Positions 33,546-46,203 of a stretch of 64,000 nt of DNA are shown in pieces. The notes below the pieces were generated by a model that was not told the origin of the DNA, did no database searches, and worked only from the letters and a program-made list of their open reading frames with translations. Source of the stretch: Ottelia alismoides (taxonomy: Eukaryota > Streptophyta > Magnoliopsida > Alismatales > Hydrocharitaceae); the NCBI GenBank assembly GCA_037367405.1, contig JAZKJV010000679.1, forward strand, positions 992,001 through 1,056,000, read 5' to 3'. The translations under genes were made by a program, and so were the position numbers. How positions within the stretch are numbered: position 1 is the first letter of the stretch; each line of letters begins with the position of its first letter.

Positions 33546-36197
33546 TCTATACAATATACTAAAGCCAGGCTCTGCTCAGCTCCTTCCATCCTTCTGACAC
33601 GTGGATAGCTCCATCGCAATCCTTGCGTTCGGGGGAAGTTCTCTATGCGCCCTTTTTGCTTCTGTCCCTATCCGCCAATCTCTACATCGCCCACTCAAAC
33701 CTCCCCCTCCCCCACCATTCTTCCGTTGAAAGATATCTATCCCTCTCCCCAAAGAATCCTCTCTCATCTTCTCTTACAAGCTTTCAAGATTTTATCATCA
33801 TTCCCCTACACGATGGCCCTCATGTAACCATCTTCTCCCTCTCTTCACCAAATCTCAATGGGGAAGCAGACTCCTTCATTCAACACATGTGCATCCCGAG
33901 GGTGAATCCCTTCCGTCAAGATCAACTACACTTGCTCATCTCCTGCTGCACGCGGTTACTCTGTCCAGTACGTGGTGTGGGTAGAGGAATCGTCATCCTT
34001 TGTATGGTGTAGACGATGTCATCCATCTTGGAACGCCATGGGGTTACAGTAATGAAGGGGAGAGGCTGAGTGAAATTGCTTTATTGGCAGACCTCTCTCC
34101 CTTTTTCCTCCACAATTTCACATAATAACATCAGGTTTTGCCACTACTTCATTGCCTTTTAGTTCCTTTGGATTTTGTTTTTGATGGAAGATGTACATGT
34201 TCTAGACCAGCATATACCTCTCTTTGCTCCATTTACCTAAGCATTTGTGCCTTTGATCATGACAGCTCTTACTGTATCTCTCTGTTACATAGCTACACCA
34301 CAAAAGGTACATGACTTTCCCATACTTCTGTTATATGCTTCTAAATTCTAAAGAGATTCCCCTAAAAGAATTAAATTTGTTACATCTGCATATCCTCCAT
34401 ATATGGTTTTCCCTGCTTTGCTCTTTAGCACTGGTCGTGAGGACCATAAAAATCCTTCTACAGGTTATTGGTACACCATTTTTCCCATGTCCTCTCCATT
34501 TCTGTGCCACGTCTTTTTCCTTTATCTAGAACCGGCCATTATGTTTCAAATTTTATACTACATTTATTTTCCTGCAAGTCTTCTTTTCCATGGTTGGAGG
34601 GGGAGACCCCGTATATTACATCATTCCCATTAAAATAAGATTCACTGAATAATGTTTGTTTAGATTGGTATGAAAAGTGCCAAATGGAGAAGATCTATTG
34701 ATTATATTCCCTCTCTTCAAAGGATTGTTGGCACTATATTTTACGCCGACTTTCTGTTTCTAATCTCACGTTTTTTCTTATTGGAGTTATCCATGTGGAG
34801 ATTTTAATATCATTTTTATTTTCGAATGTGGTGCGCACTTAATTACTATAATGAGACATAGTTTATGCAAGATCCATTGTCACAGAGTGAGATTGCACCT
34901 CAAGATACAAAAGATGAGAGCTGAAATACTTTGATTTTCGATAATAGAACTTTATCTGGATCAAAATTCCAGGTCCTTTTTCGCTACCCAATCTCAAGTT
35001 ACATCTGGACTCAAAGTAGGAAAGGAACCACTGAGAGAGATCAAATCTCTCATAAGGTTCCATCTGATTTTTGACGGGTATGAAAGGGCGTTGACACCTC
35101 TTCCAAAGGGATGAAGCAACGAGATGGACAGACAAGGCACCGTGTAGAGCAGATAAACACACAACCTTGAAGGGAGAGAGGTCCACCTGAGATTTCCATT
35201 ATCAAAGCTTACAGAAGATTTGAGCATCTTCAAGCTCGGAGCTCCAAGGAACCGATCCCTCATTGTTCTCCGTCGATCTGTTCGACAAACACCGATGAGT
35301 TAATTATGAAGTCAACAAATTGTGTTGCGAGTAAACCATGTTAAGCCCTTTGCATTTGTATTTTTCATTCGTTGACATGTTGTACCATTGCTAAATCAAC
35401 TGCCAACCCACCTCTTATACTGTCTCTTTTTCGGATACTATATTGTAGTGCAATGCTCGAAGCTGGTAGTTTTTTTAATGACACATGTCATGATTATGTT
35501 GATGTATGGATCGCACCCTGCAATAGTCCCATCCGTGTTGGCATCCATGTTCTGGTATATTGTGCCTCTACCCGGCTGATGTTTGTAAGCGAAATCAAGA
35601 ATATGTCTTGAGATGAAGAGGTGGAGATATTCGCAACAGAGATGTTTCTATCATTTTCCCTTGAATTCGTAGATCGTCTCCATGCTACACATATTCAATC
35701 AAATTTCTTCGGTCATTTTAGGTGGCTAAATTGTCTTTCTAGCATAGAGTTTGTGTGAGTTCAACTAAACCGTGCATGGGCTTTATAAATCTATAAAGCA
35801 AAACCTATGCTACACAAATTACATGGATTAAGTGTAAGAGTCATACATATGTATGTCCATGTATCTGCAAAGCCTCGATTACAAATATATTTTCAATTTT
35901 TTCGTTATATTAATAAATTAACAACTATTATAAAACGTGGTTATCTAACTACTAAATATTTCATGTGATTAATAAATAATTCTAACTTTTAAGAATTTTA
36001 TATGCAGATGAGTTAGACATGGATTAACACAATCGAACTTATTTTAAATAGAATTTTTAGCAATCAATACGGACCATCTACCACAAAATCATATTAGTTT
36101 TTTAGCAAAATGATAAGTATATTATGTAAATATAAATAAAGATGTTAAAAAATAAAACAGAAGGTCTACCGCGGCGAAGCGCGGGCATTTAGGCTAG
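33546..36197 (+). mobile_element. Non-autonomous Helitron, 2.65 kb
   Basis: Starts TCTATACAATATACTAAAG directly after an A (33545) and ends CTAG (36194-36197) directly before a T (36198), as expected for Helitron insertion between A and T without target duplication. A GC hairpin (CCGCGGCGAAGCGCGG, 36169-36184) lies 9 bases before the CTAG end. No Rep or helicase is inside, so it depends on a partner element. Interior frames (33623-34012 plus; 34863-35263 minus) were not recognised; captured host fragments are possible. Confidence 0.8.
36169..36184 (+). terminator. Helitron 3' terminal hairpin
   Basis: CCGCG / CGCGG stem with a GCGAAG loop, a common plant Helitron 3' hairpin that marks the end of rolling-circle transfer. 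Confidence 0.8.
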
Positions 36198-37044
36198 TAT
36201 TATCTAAGATGAAACCTAATCAAGATGTATGTGTCATTTGAATATGACTTTAATCAGATTAATACATTAGGATCCTTTCTCCAACTTCGTTTATGTTCTG
36301 CATCATGGGATGGAATTTGCACCTACGACTCGGACTAGCGCCCGCATTCCAAAAGTAACTGCTCTGCAATATACATAATATCATAGAGTTGCATGGGTTG
36401 TATTGTCTTAACGGTATTAATATGGTCATGAAACACTCAACCTAGTAACAACTCAAACAACAAACAAATTTTAAGATTAAAAACTTTGATTTAGGGGAAA
36501 ATATTGGATGCCGCTTCCTTTTGTCTTCCATAAACATGAACTTGTTCTTTCTAGAATTTCCCTGATGCTTCTTTGCATGGTATGTTATTCTCTCGGTAAA
36601 AAAATGATAAATGATTAAGAAATCAGATGTTGGAGTGAAAGAGAGTCGGTCATCATGCTTGTTCTTTTAACTATGAAAAATTATTTGTTAATTGTGGTGT
36701 ACCATATGCCTTCAACCATAGTAGAAATGAAGGATCTCTCTCTTTTTTGGACTGCAAACTGTGTCGATTTACTCCTACATTATAGGTTACATCAGTATTT
36801 TTTTTCTTTCATGTGTGAAGTAAGCCCATTAGTAATATTATGCTAAATATGATGTGCACTATATCACAATGCCATTTCTGAGAAATATCTTATATGGAAA
36901 CTTCAAGTGAGATGTTTGTGTGGAGGCATTAGGGCGAGGGAGTGTCAAAGGTATGATGAACGTCGAATCTGCCTCTTTAATAATGATGAATTGTCGTAGT
37001 ATAGGAGGCAAATTCGTTTCATTAAAAACCACACATGTTTGAAT
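36198..37044. other. Gene-free stretch
   Basis: AT-rich; only a 63-aa open frame (36655-36846) with no recognisable features. Confidence 0.4.
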
Positions 37045-37907
37045 GTTGTGGAATATTTTTACTTGGCAAGTCTACCAAGGTCGAAAACAGGGAACGGTGA
37101 TTCTTAGTTGCACGATTTTAAATTAAAATAATTAATTAATTAATGTTTGATTAATTTCTGTGTTGAGAAAATATAATACAATGCAATGATGAAGATGCGA
37201 TGCGAAGAAAATAAACAGAGACGATTATGCCCAGGATCTGTGATTTTAAACGTATTAACTCCTCAAATAATATGATTTATAATTTCGTAAAATTAACCAC
37301 AAATCAAAATGGATCGAACTTGACTCAATGCTTCAGGTTATTGAGCAATTGATAGTCAGAATAGTGAAGCAAAGTTTTCCAGCCTCCAAATATCTTTGAT
37401 TCTATTCCTCAAATAGTCGACAATAATCTTAGAGGAATAACTCTAAATTAATTTCCTGTGAAGATTTTACTATTGAGAATAATCAATAATGATTATAATG
37501 GTTCAATCAGAGTAAAATCCTTGTCCGAATTCATGCAAAAAATGTCATTAATTCCTCGAGCACGAATATGTCAAAATTAGCCTGCATATGTCAACAGAGA
37601 CCCTCAAATGATAATTATCAATAAACAATCTTAGATCTGTTCACAAACTATGTTAAGTGGTAGAGCATGAAAATAGCTTCAAAATGACATATTATATGCT
37701 AAAAACGGAGTTCGGATGAAAAAGATATGCTAAAATGAAATTACAGGGACTAAAATGTAAATAAAATAAAGTTTTTCTTTCAAAAAGGTCCCTGTAGGGG
37801 GTATATGTAATTTAGCAAAGTCGCAAGGGCCATCTATAATTTACCCTTAGCGGGGGTATATTTGCAATTTCTAAAAATATCGGGGGTGTATCAGCAATTT
37901 TCCCCCA

Positions 37908-37930
37908 GCGCACGTGCGTAGCACGTGCGC
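37908..37930. repeat. Perfect inverted repeat with CACGTG
   Basis: GCGCACGTGC, three bases, GCACGTGCGC. It lies at the same relative place as the hairpin at 51634-51666 in the related LTR. Confidence 0.9.
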
Positions 37931-39630
37931 CAGGAGGTTCGGAGGCGGAACCGGAGGCTCGAGGGTTGGGGCAGAGGCTCGGATGTGCCGAGCCAGAGGT
38001 TCGGGCCCGAACGAGAGGCTCGGAGCCCGAACCAAAGGCTCGGTCGACGGTCGAGAGGCTCGGACTGAGGCTTAGGCTCGGGTGGTCCGAGCCTCCACTT
38101 GGCTGGCTAAGGTGGCTCGGAGGCCCCGAGCCTCGCGGCTAGGTCGAGGCTCGAGAAGGGATGCGTGGCGGACCGCGGACCGTTAGATCAAGGCATCGCG
38201 CTTGATCCAGCGGTGGCTGATCGTCGATGGCGGTTGGAGGTGTAGCCCGGACCGGGCGAGGCAGGGCGGAGGCTCGCACAACTGAGTTCGGAGGGCGAGG
38301 CGCTGGGGCGCGTTGTCGAGGGTGAGGCGTTGGGCAACCGGAGCTGTAGCCCGAACCGGGCGAGGCGGGGCAAAGCGAGGTGGTCGGAGGGTGAGGCGTT
38401 GGGGCGCGCCGTCGAGGACGGAGGTTCGAGCGGCCGGAGCTGTAGCCCGGATCGGGCGGGGCGGAGCGAGGCGGAGGCCTTGGCTATGGTATCGGACGGA
38501 GGGGAAAACGTGAGGCGGCGTGCGGCAGGAGAAGACCATGTGTGCTGGGGGCGGGCGTGGTCAGCTTATGTACCTGCAAATAAAAAAAGAAGGGAGCGTA
38601 GGGACGGAAGCGGAAGAGGGTTTGCCTGAGGTTGAGGGAGCAAGGGAGCGCTCCGGTTATGGCTCGAGTCACCGGCATGCGACGAGCTAAGCAGCTCGAT
38701 AGGATACTGCAACAGAGCTCCTTGAAGCTCTAGATCTCGCCAAGATCTTTGGCCTTTGTCACCGGCCTGAGGAAGAGAGGGTGGATAAGGGCTACTGCGG
38801 GGCGGCGGTGGTGCTTTATAGGTGCGAGGGAATGGCCGGCTTCGTAACGGCCGGAGAAGGGAGGCGGTGCGGCGACGGTTACATGCAGAGCATGGGCCGA
38901 GAATGGCTGAGCGGGGCGCAGAGGGGGCGTGAACGGCTGGAGGGAAGGTGGGGTCACGTGCTGGGCACGTGACCCGACGGTCTGGAGAGAGGAAGTGGGG
39001 GTGCCACGTGGCACGCCCAGGAGCTGCCACGTGGCGCCCAAAAAATTCAAACTTAAAGAGATACAAAAATAAAAAAGATATGAGAGGAGACCTCAGGTCA
39101 AAAAATTCTCTTCATGAAAGTTGTTCGTCTTGACGAGATCTACAACTTTCATGAAGGACTCAGGAGCAAAAGAGGTCACTTGTGCGAAGTGTGGTTCTCC
39201 ATTTGTAATTTTTTGGTGGTTTTAGAGATGATAAAAATCTAGAAAAATTATGATAAGATACAAGAAAATTATTTACACAGTAATCTGATTTTTTGGATTT
39301 TTAATAAATAAGAACGGAAAATAAAATAGAAGTAAGACACACACAATTTTTGTACATACTCACAACGGACACTTGGACTCAGTCAGTTTCTTTGATTTCA
39401 GTTTTAATCTGGATTTGGATTTTTGAGTTGCTTAATAAAACTTTTATCAAAGGACACGAGTGAAGAAGATATAAAATTAAAGGGGTTAATTATATACATA
39501 AAAACTTAGGTCAAAAATAGCAAAAAGTCAAAATGCACAAAAGAGGCCCAAAACCCAACTTTCACATATGAGCTCCGAATTTTACGAAATTGATCTTGTT
39601 TTGAAGGTATTTGAAAATGGAGTACTTTAA

Positions 39631-39878
39631 GGGCCCGTTCGGTTCGGGAATAAGCATGAATAAGGATTGGAAATAAGGAGAATAAGGGTCTATTCTTTGT
39701 TCGGCTGGAGAATAGGAATAAGGAGAATAAGGTGAAATAGAGGTAGGTAAGGTGGGATAAAGATAGGAATAAGAGTGAAATAAGATGGAATGAGGAGGAA
39801 TAAACGTACCATGGGAAACTGTGTCGGATGGAGAATAGGCCCCTTATTCCAGGGCCTATTCTCCAAACGAACAAGCCC
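39631..39878. mobile_element. Tourist-like MITE, 248 bp
   Basis: TAA target duplication (39628-39630 and 39879-39881). Inverted ends: GGGCCCGTTCGGTTCGGG at the left, and GGGCTTGTTCGTTTGGAG reading inward from the right. The interior repeats GGAATAAGGAGAATAAGG-like units. The three-base TAA duplication indicates the PIF/Harbinger group. It sits inside the Athila-related LTR remnant, whose sequence continues on both sides. Confidence 0.85.
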
Positions 39879-40210
39879 TAAAAGTGAATAGACCAAAATC
39901 GGACACTGTATGAGGAATATATGCTCGTTTTAGTCCATCAGATGTGAAATTAGACTTTGGGATTATATGACACTTATTGGAGTTAGTATTTTTTTGTATT
40001 TTTTATTTAGTAATATCTACACAATGGAGGTGGTTTGGGGTCAATCGGAGTTACGATAAATTAATTAAAAAATGAGAAGTTAGCGACTTTTTGGGCTAAT
40101 TTACACTTGGGATTTTTAATGCAATTATGCATGATGAAATGCAAATATTATTTACACATGTATGTATGCTAATGATGCTTTATTAATGATTAAATGTACG
40201 TGAATGTTGG

Positions 40211-41616
40211 GGAACAGATCCTAAATGACCAATGTTAGCATGATAAATACGGGATTCATCAAGGTACCGGTTGAGGTCCCAAGCATCGGTGGGTCGGTAG
40301 AGGCCACATCATGCATTGGAACATTGTGTTGGTCAGGTTTTCGATAGATGCCCCGGTAGAACATGAGTTGTTGTGGGTTGAAAGCACCTTCATGGTCTCC
40401 GGATGGCACATGACGGTGAACAACGAAGTAAGTTGCCTTATCTATACAAATCCACAAACTGCAACATCAATGAAAAAGCATGAACGAGGACTATGCCTCA
40501 TACATTTACCTCCGCAACACAAGTTCAACTAGGGATGGGATAACATATATAGAAAGTTGGTTCCTTCGTTAAGCGGTGCTTGGTTGGTTCCTTCGTCAAG
40601 CGGTGCTTGGATCGAGGTAATATTTCATTTGCAAGTTGTGACTTGACATTTTCATGCCTCTTACCATGGTAAATGTTTGGAAAATAGCATGCAAATTGAT
40701 ATCGCAAATATTGCAACAAGCCATTCTTGTATTGTGGAGACATTGAGAGGTTTTCATCGGAGGACATCGCTATAGGAGTGCATGCAACCTTCTTACGACC
40801 GAACAGGGACAAGCAACCAATGGGAGCATCTATCTCACAACCACCCACAACCCAAAGGGAGCTCAAATTTGATGAGAATATTGATGAATGTATGCCTAAA
40901 CCAGAGGACAGTGTGCACGATAATGATGAGATGACTCCTACACCATCATCTAGAAAGAGACATACACCTGGGTGTCGTACAAATAACAAAAAAATCAAAG
41001 AGTGGAGTGTCGAGGACTACAACAAGACAGGAGTGCTAGCAAAGTTTTGGAGTACGGTGCCTAAAAATTCATTGAGGTGAGACATGATCCTCATGAGCTA
41101 GCAAATGCAACATGCCAGGAAATAAGTGGCATGCAGTCGGACCTTGATATCGATCGGTTTGAAAAAAATGGTGATGAGTAAGATATAAGGAGTGGTATAA
41201 ATGTTTACTACCATGCTAGAGTGTGAGTTTAGGTATAAGTGGTGAAATTGTTTTGCATGAGCATGCATATTTTGATTATAACAAAACTTGTGTTGTTAGG
41301 CAACACTTGTGCAGTTAGCTTGTAGCTAGGTCAAGAGCAGGAAAGTTGCTGGACAAGAAAGAAGCGCAAGCTTGAGGAGCTCAAACTTAAGTGGAGAAGA
41401 AGCTAAGAAGCTCATAGGAGATTAAAGCTATGGAACTTCAGCTCAGGTTCCATGAAGGATCTCAAGATCGGAAAGAAGACAAAGTCTTTTCTTTTATTGA
41501 GTCATGCATTATGTAATTGCCTTATAAAGGACATCAAATCATGCATATTGCATTTCAGTCCTTTGACTTTGACTTTCATGTCAAAGAGTCAAGCTGATAG
41601 ATCAAACATTGTTAGT
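40211..41616. other. Unassigned stretch with a 117-aa frame
   Basis: A hydrophilic plus-strand frame at 40727-41080 (with NNKKIKEWSVEDYN near its end) and weaker frames at 40311-40532 could be parts of a decayed transposon or host gene. No family was recognised and no splice pattern was evident. Confidence 0.2.
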
Positions 41617-41863
41617 TGATCGATCACGCTTGATCGATCAACCTTGTTTCCTGATTGGTCATTATTTGAATAACAACGGTTATATTTCTGATCGATCAAT
41701 TTTGATCCTCGATCGTTTATACAAATAACCATGATCGATTATTGATTCGGATCGATCATCTTAGTATCATGATCAGTCATACTCCATTTCAGGAAGATTC
41801 TTGGACTTGATTTCATTCCTATTTTGTTTCCAACAGCTATATTTCTTGGATCCCTATAAAAAG
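41617..41863 (+). promoter_or_regulatory. TGATCGATCA cluster and TATA box
   Basis: Perfect TGATCGATCA decamers at 41617, 41631 and 41689, with half or near matches at 41732, 41749 and 41771, lie upstream of a good TATA box (CTATAAAAAGG, 41854-41864). The layout resembles the U3 promoter of an LTR, but LTR ends, primer site and purine tract were not found. It may instead be a decayed host promoter. Confidence 0.4.
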
Positions 41864-42420
41864 GGCCCCATGCCTCACTTTTTCAATACACAACAAAAGG
41901 CAATAAGCTCTCATCTCGTTGCTTTCCACTATATATCTTGAGAGAGAGTTTCAATAGTTATTTTCCAATGTATTATTCATTCCAACAAATCTGATTCTCT
42001 GTATATAATTCCCGAGAGCATGCTCCTCGCTCTATAAGATCATTTTAGTTTTGACTCGTATTCTTTATTGCATATTTACTTTAACACCGATGTTATTAGG
42101 ATTGTTTTACTTGCAATACGATTGGGTTGATCGCGCAATCATTTCGGGTTATCATACAGTTAAGTTGGATGTGTAAGCAACTCGTGTTAGTGGAAGACCT
42201 ATGTGAGTCAAGTTGAAAGCCCGAGTCGGGAGACTCAGGTCATGGTTTTACCCAAGAGGTTTCCGCGTTGAATACACGTGCACTTGCATTTTGATTACTT
42301 ATCTGTTTGAAAATGCTACATAACGTTGTGCTTGTTTTATATTATTGTGATTACCTAGGACCATTTCATGACGCTAATTGGTATATTGTCTTGCATCCTA
42401 GCTCGGTTTATGTAGCATTG

Positions 42421-42786
42421 TTTACTTGCAAGATGTGGGCATATATTCTGAATATGCTCTACGCAACTGCATAGTCACATTCCTGTTATCTAGTACATCA
42501 TGTTCTTGCTAACCATTGATCGCAAGGAAAGTTTACGAGGGGGAATTATGATTTATGTGCACTTATTTCATGTACATAATCTACGTTAGTTTGGGTAATA
42601 TGGTTTTCTTGCAATATGTGTACATATGCTCGGAATACGCTTTGCGCTTCTACACGGTTGCATTTCTCTAACCTAGTAGAGTATGGGGCTACTAACCTTA
42701 GAGCTCATGCATGATTTTTTAAGGGAAATTATGATATATGTGTGTTTATGTCATGCGCGTAATGCACGCCGATTTGTCAATGCTCT
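42421..42786 (+). repeat. Two diverged 183-bp tandem units
   Basis: Units start at 42421 and 42604. Shared blocks are CTTGCAAKATGTG, GAATAYGCT, AATTATGATWTATGTG and TCATGYRCRTAAT. A still weaker copy may precede them (about 42330-42420). Function unknown. Confidence 0.6.
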
Positions 42787-43859
42787 TTCCATCAGAATCA
42801 TTCAAAGTCCTTCCAACACAACACTAAGATCATATCGTGCCACATTAAAAATACTCGCAAAGATATTGACATTGGAGGAGGGATATACATGATTAGCACC
42901 GCCTGTGACTCCCGAGAAAACCACGTCGGACCCACGATACTACCTTTACTTCAAGGTGAATTGCTGAACTGATACACTCATTAACCTACTACTTATCTCA
43001 TTTTCCCATCAATGCCACGTGAAGTAATAAGAGCCATTGATAAGACATACATTCTAGCTTGTGTTGATCCATAAGAAGAAGGAGCATATCGATGTAGTAT
43101 ATCGATGTAGGAATGTTGCGGAGTAACCATGTGTTTTGCATAAAAGAACTTATGTTTGGGTTACAATGACCGTATCATATGCACCGAACGACAATAAGCA
43201 TCGTTAGTTCAAATATTTTTCTAACTATTGTTAGTAAGCTAACTTAACTTGTGTACTCTGTTAATATATGTATGATAACTACGTCGATTATATTTTCTTC
43301 ATTTTATTTATATAAGTATTGTTTTTAGATCGTTCCTCTCAAATCCAATTGTGAATAATCATTTTTATGCATGGGATATTGTTATTGAATGTTTCAAAAA
43401 ATGAACAGTATGTGATGCAAATCAACCTATGTAGACAAATATTGGGTACATGAATTTTAAAAAATATTTTCTTTGGCATTCTCTATCCAACTCAATAAAA
43501 CTATAGAATCAAACAAAAAGTGAATAATATTTTAAACAGTCCCTTTGTTGTCGAACATCTTTTAGCTCGACCTCACATCGTTTAGCTTGCTCTCTTCATA
43601 GACCCCACTTATAATTATTAACCTTCTATCCCAAGCACATCCACACCACATACGTGTTAAATTTATATAAAAGCTCCAACTCAAAACGTAAGGACATGCC
43701 CATTAACACCACCCAAAAAATGAAATGGACGCGCTCCTCGATGGCGAACATGTACAAAATAAGTGTAGGAAAAGCGTGATTAATTTTGTAAAATTTTAAA
43801 AGTCGGATGAATAGCTTTTATTTTTTCCTAAACAATGTTGCATCTTTATATATTATTGG
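42787..43859. other. Gene-free stretch
   Basis: Mixed to AT-rich sequence with no recognised gene or element end. Confidence 0.4.
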
Positions 43860-43867
43860 TCTACAGG

Positions 43868-45177
43868 CAAAGACGAAGTCAGGAATTTCTACTTGGAGGG
43901 GCCAAATTATTGAGACTATATATATAATTTACCTTTGCTACTATTTCTCATTGTAATTATTAAAATGTGTTTACAAGTGTATTTCACAAAGATACACTTG
44001 TAAACTTACAATTTCACATAAATATCTCAACAAATATTATATTGACAAAATGATCCTTACAAAATTCTTCAAATCAAAATACACTTTCATTAGCTTGATG
44101 TTAAATTATACCATTAAAATTAAGATTTTTAAATAAATAATATTATATTAATATTATATTGCTCCTAAAATGCACTTTGATGTCCACATATATTTATGCA
44201 TGTATTTGTATATTTGTTTCAAGGGTTCCATGGGGATGCCCCAACGTAGCTTTCGCCGCCTTGTTTTCGACATTTTTTTTTATTTTTTTTCAAAAGTATC
44301 ATCATGTATATTCATGTGTATATCACTCTTATATGTCATTCGAATTTCGACAGTAACCGAGACTCCTATGCCCTTCATCTAGAACGGGTGGATTACAACA
44401 ATTTTAAGACCGTTAAAATTACATGTTCTATATGGAGGGCATCGGAGTCTTTGTTTCTGACGAAACTCAAATGCCATATAATATGATTATATAGATGAAT
44501 ACATGAGATTTTATTTTGCAAAAAAAATAAAAAATGCGGAAAAACGATCGAGGGACAACCCATTATTCCCTTGTTTTAATTTAGAGCTGTAGATTTATTT
44601 TTTGTTACAAATTATAAAATCCTTTACCTTTTTATATATTTAATATAGTTTTTATGAAATAAATACATATATTGTTTTTGTATCATAATAAGTAATTCGA
44701 TTCATATATAACACATTTCCTAATACTATGACCTCTCTAACATAAGCAACAATGTTCACTGAATATTTCTCTTTTATCCACTGAGGTATTTTTCAAAAAA
44801 ATTGAAAAATTATGGGATCCAAGTTAGCTCATTCCAGGGGGGACGATCCTATATATATAAATGGATATATCGATTCAGGTATAGACTTTTGTCGATGTGA
44901 ATGTGATATCGATATTTGTATCAAATTGAAAATAGATGCGGACATGGATGTCAGAATTTGTATGATATTGATACGACGGAGAATCAAATACAGATATATC
45001 CATGTCTATACAACTTGTAAATGTGAGATGGGAGGGTCATTATATACAGCTTGTTATTTTTCATAGTTAACTATTTCACATATAAATCATTTTCTATTAT
45101 AATAAGACAACATATAGAGTGGATTATTTGGGAGACGGGGTCAGGCCCCCTCCTGCCCTCCCTTGTCTCCGTCCATG
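43868..45177. mobile_element. hAT-like non-autonomous element, 1310 bp
   Basis: 8-bp target duplication TCTACAGG (43860-43867 and 45178-45185). Imperfect inverted ends: CAAAGACGAAGTCAGG...GGAGGGGCC at the left, and CATGGACGGAGACAAGG...GGGGGCC reading inward from the right. The interior is AT-rich without a transposase. It includes an inner 11-bp inverted repeat (44861-44871 and 44993-45003) spanning 143 bp, possibly a second nested fold-back element. Confidence 0.7.
44861..45003. repeat. Fold-back segment inside the hAT-like element
   Basis: ATGGATATATC and GATATATCCAT arms bound a 143-bp segment with further GATATCGATAT motifs. No clear duplication flanks it. Confidence 0.4.
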
Positions 45178-45185
45178 TCTACAGG

Positions 45186-45516
45186 CAAAAGAAAAGTCAA
45201 CATCACATTAGTCCATTGATCTCACATTGAGTCCATTATATTTGAAATCCACAAACTACCTTATTGGATTATGTTTTTCAACCGACCACACATTCGTCTC
45301 AATCAACTAAGACAGCCTTCATTCGAATAACTCATAATTTCAGTTAGCTAATGTTGAATATACTAAACATACTCAATGTTTGCTTTTCCAACTGATTACC
45401 AACAAACCTAATCAACTAGATATGTGTGCTAGCAATCGAATTTCAGAAGTTAATCCTAATTTCCAAGACCTTTTATATCCTCAATCAACAAACCACTTGT
45501 TCCATTTTAATTGACA
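45186..45516. other. Gene-free stretch before the Helitron
   Basis: AT-rich; nothing recognised. Confidence 0.4.
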
Positions 45517-45527
45517 CTAGGCTACAA

Positions 45528-45544
45528 CCCGTGCATTGCACGGG
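45528..45544 (-). terminator. Helitron 3' terminal hairpin
   Basis: CCCGTGCATTGCACGGG, perfect arms, just before the CTAG end of the minus-strand Helitron. Confidence 0.85.
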
Positions 45545-46203
45545 GAGAAGTAAGTTTGTTATTATCTTAAATGGTATTAACACTATCTGAAACTTTAATT
45601 GTTTGGATTTGATTTCTATGTATGACAGTCGGACGAGAGTTTAGACAATCTGGAAAAGTTTTTCTTATGCAGAAGGAAGTTAATGTTTTAAGGCAGTAAG
45701 AGTGAGAATAAAGTTGCTATGTTTATAATATCAACCGATACAGAAAAAGTGTGCGGCCCATAAGAATTTTCGGCAGCAATTCCTCTGTATTATAGATCTC
45801 CCAAACGCTAACCTGTATATGAAATTAACAGTAGTAACAATCATATAGCAAAAGACTTTGGATAATAAGAAAGATAACGTGACAGTGATCGTAAAGCACA
45901 GTTTACAACTGGTTTTTTCCCTGCAGATGGTTTGTACTACTACAAGTTAGAATACATAACGTATGTTGTTTAACAAAACATATTGTCTTGTACATCACAA
46001 AAATAACAGTTGACCAACTGATATAAAAGAAAGTCGAAAAGCATCTATATAAGGTCAATGTTAGGTGGCTTGGTGAGAGACAAGACTGCATACTTTCAAG
46101 TAGTAGAAGTTATATGAGTGATTTGAAGATGTCAAGCAGTACCTGGAAGAGAAGATAGGTAATTGCTTATTAGGTTGTGTGTGTGTGTACATGTATGTAA
46201 ATA

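Larger units (their letters stand above)
37045..40210 (-). repeat. LTR remnant related to the Athila-type LTR
   Basis: Several blocks match the Athila-type LTR at 50392-54407 in the same order: ggtcgaaaacaggga (37079) versus ggtcgaaccacagaga (50496); repeated GGGGGTATATTTGCAATT-like lines; a CACGTG hairpin (37908-37930 versus 51634-51666); a GC-rich block followed on the minus strand upstream by a TATA box (CCTATAAA near 38820); TCTACAACTTTCATGA (39140 versus 54010); and CCCAAAACCCAACTTTCACA (39549) versus its counterpart at 53793. No internal domains adjoin it, so it is probably a solo LTR. Ends are approximate. Open frames in the GC-rich part (38183-39066) are not convincing genes. Confidence 0.65.

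Noticed and set aside
30342..36415. Near-identical motif at 30342 and 36390 as possible ends of a large insertion
   Set aside because: Similarity fades after about 25 bases on both sides and no LTR or inverted ends fit.
38183..39066. Open frames up to 166 aa in the GC-rich part of the LTR remnant
   Set aside because: They lie in LTR sequence related to 50392-54407, show Pro/Arg/Ala-rich composition on both strands, and match no family.
37045..40210. TGAATGTTGTGGAA (37038) and TGAATGTTGGGGAA (40201) as exact LTR borders with target duplication
   Set aside because: The flanking five bases do not match, so the remnant's limits are given as approximate only.
40727..41080. 117-aa hydrophilic plus-strand frame
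   Set aside because: No family recognised and no supporting gene structure; mentioned only in the region entry.
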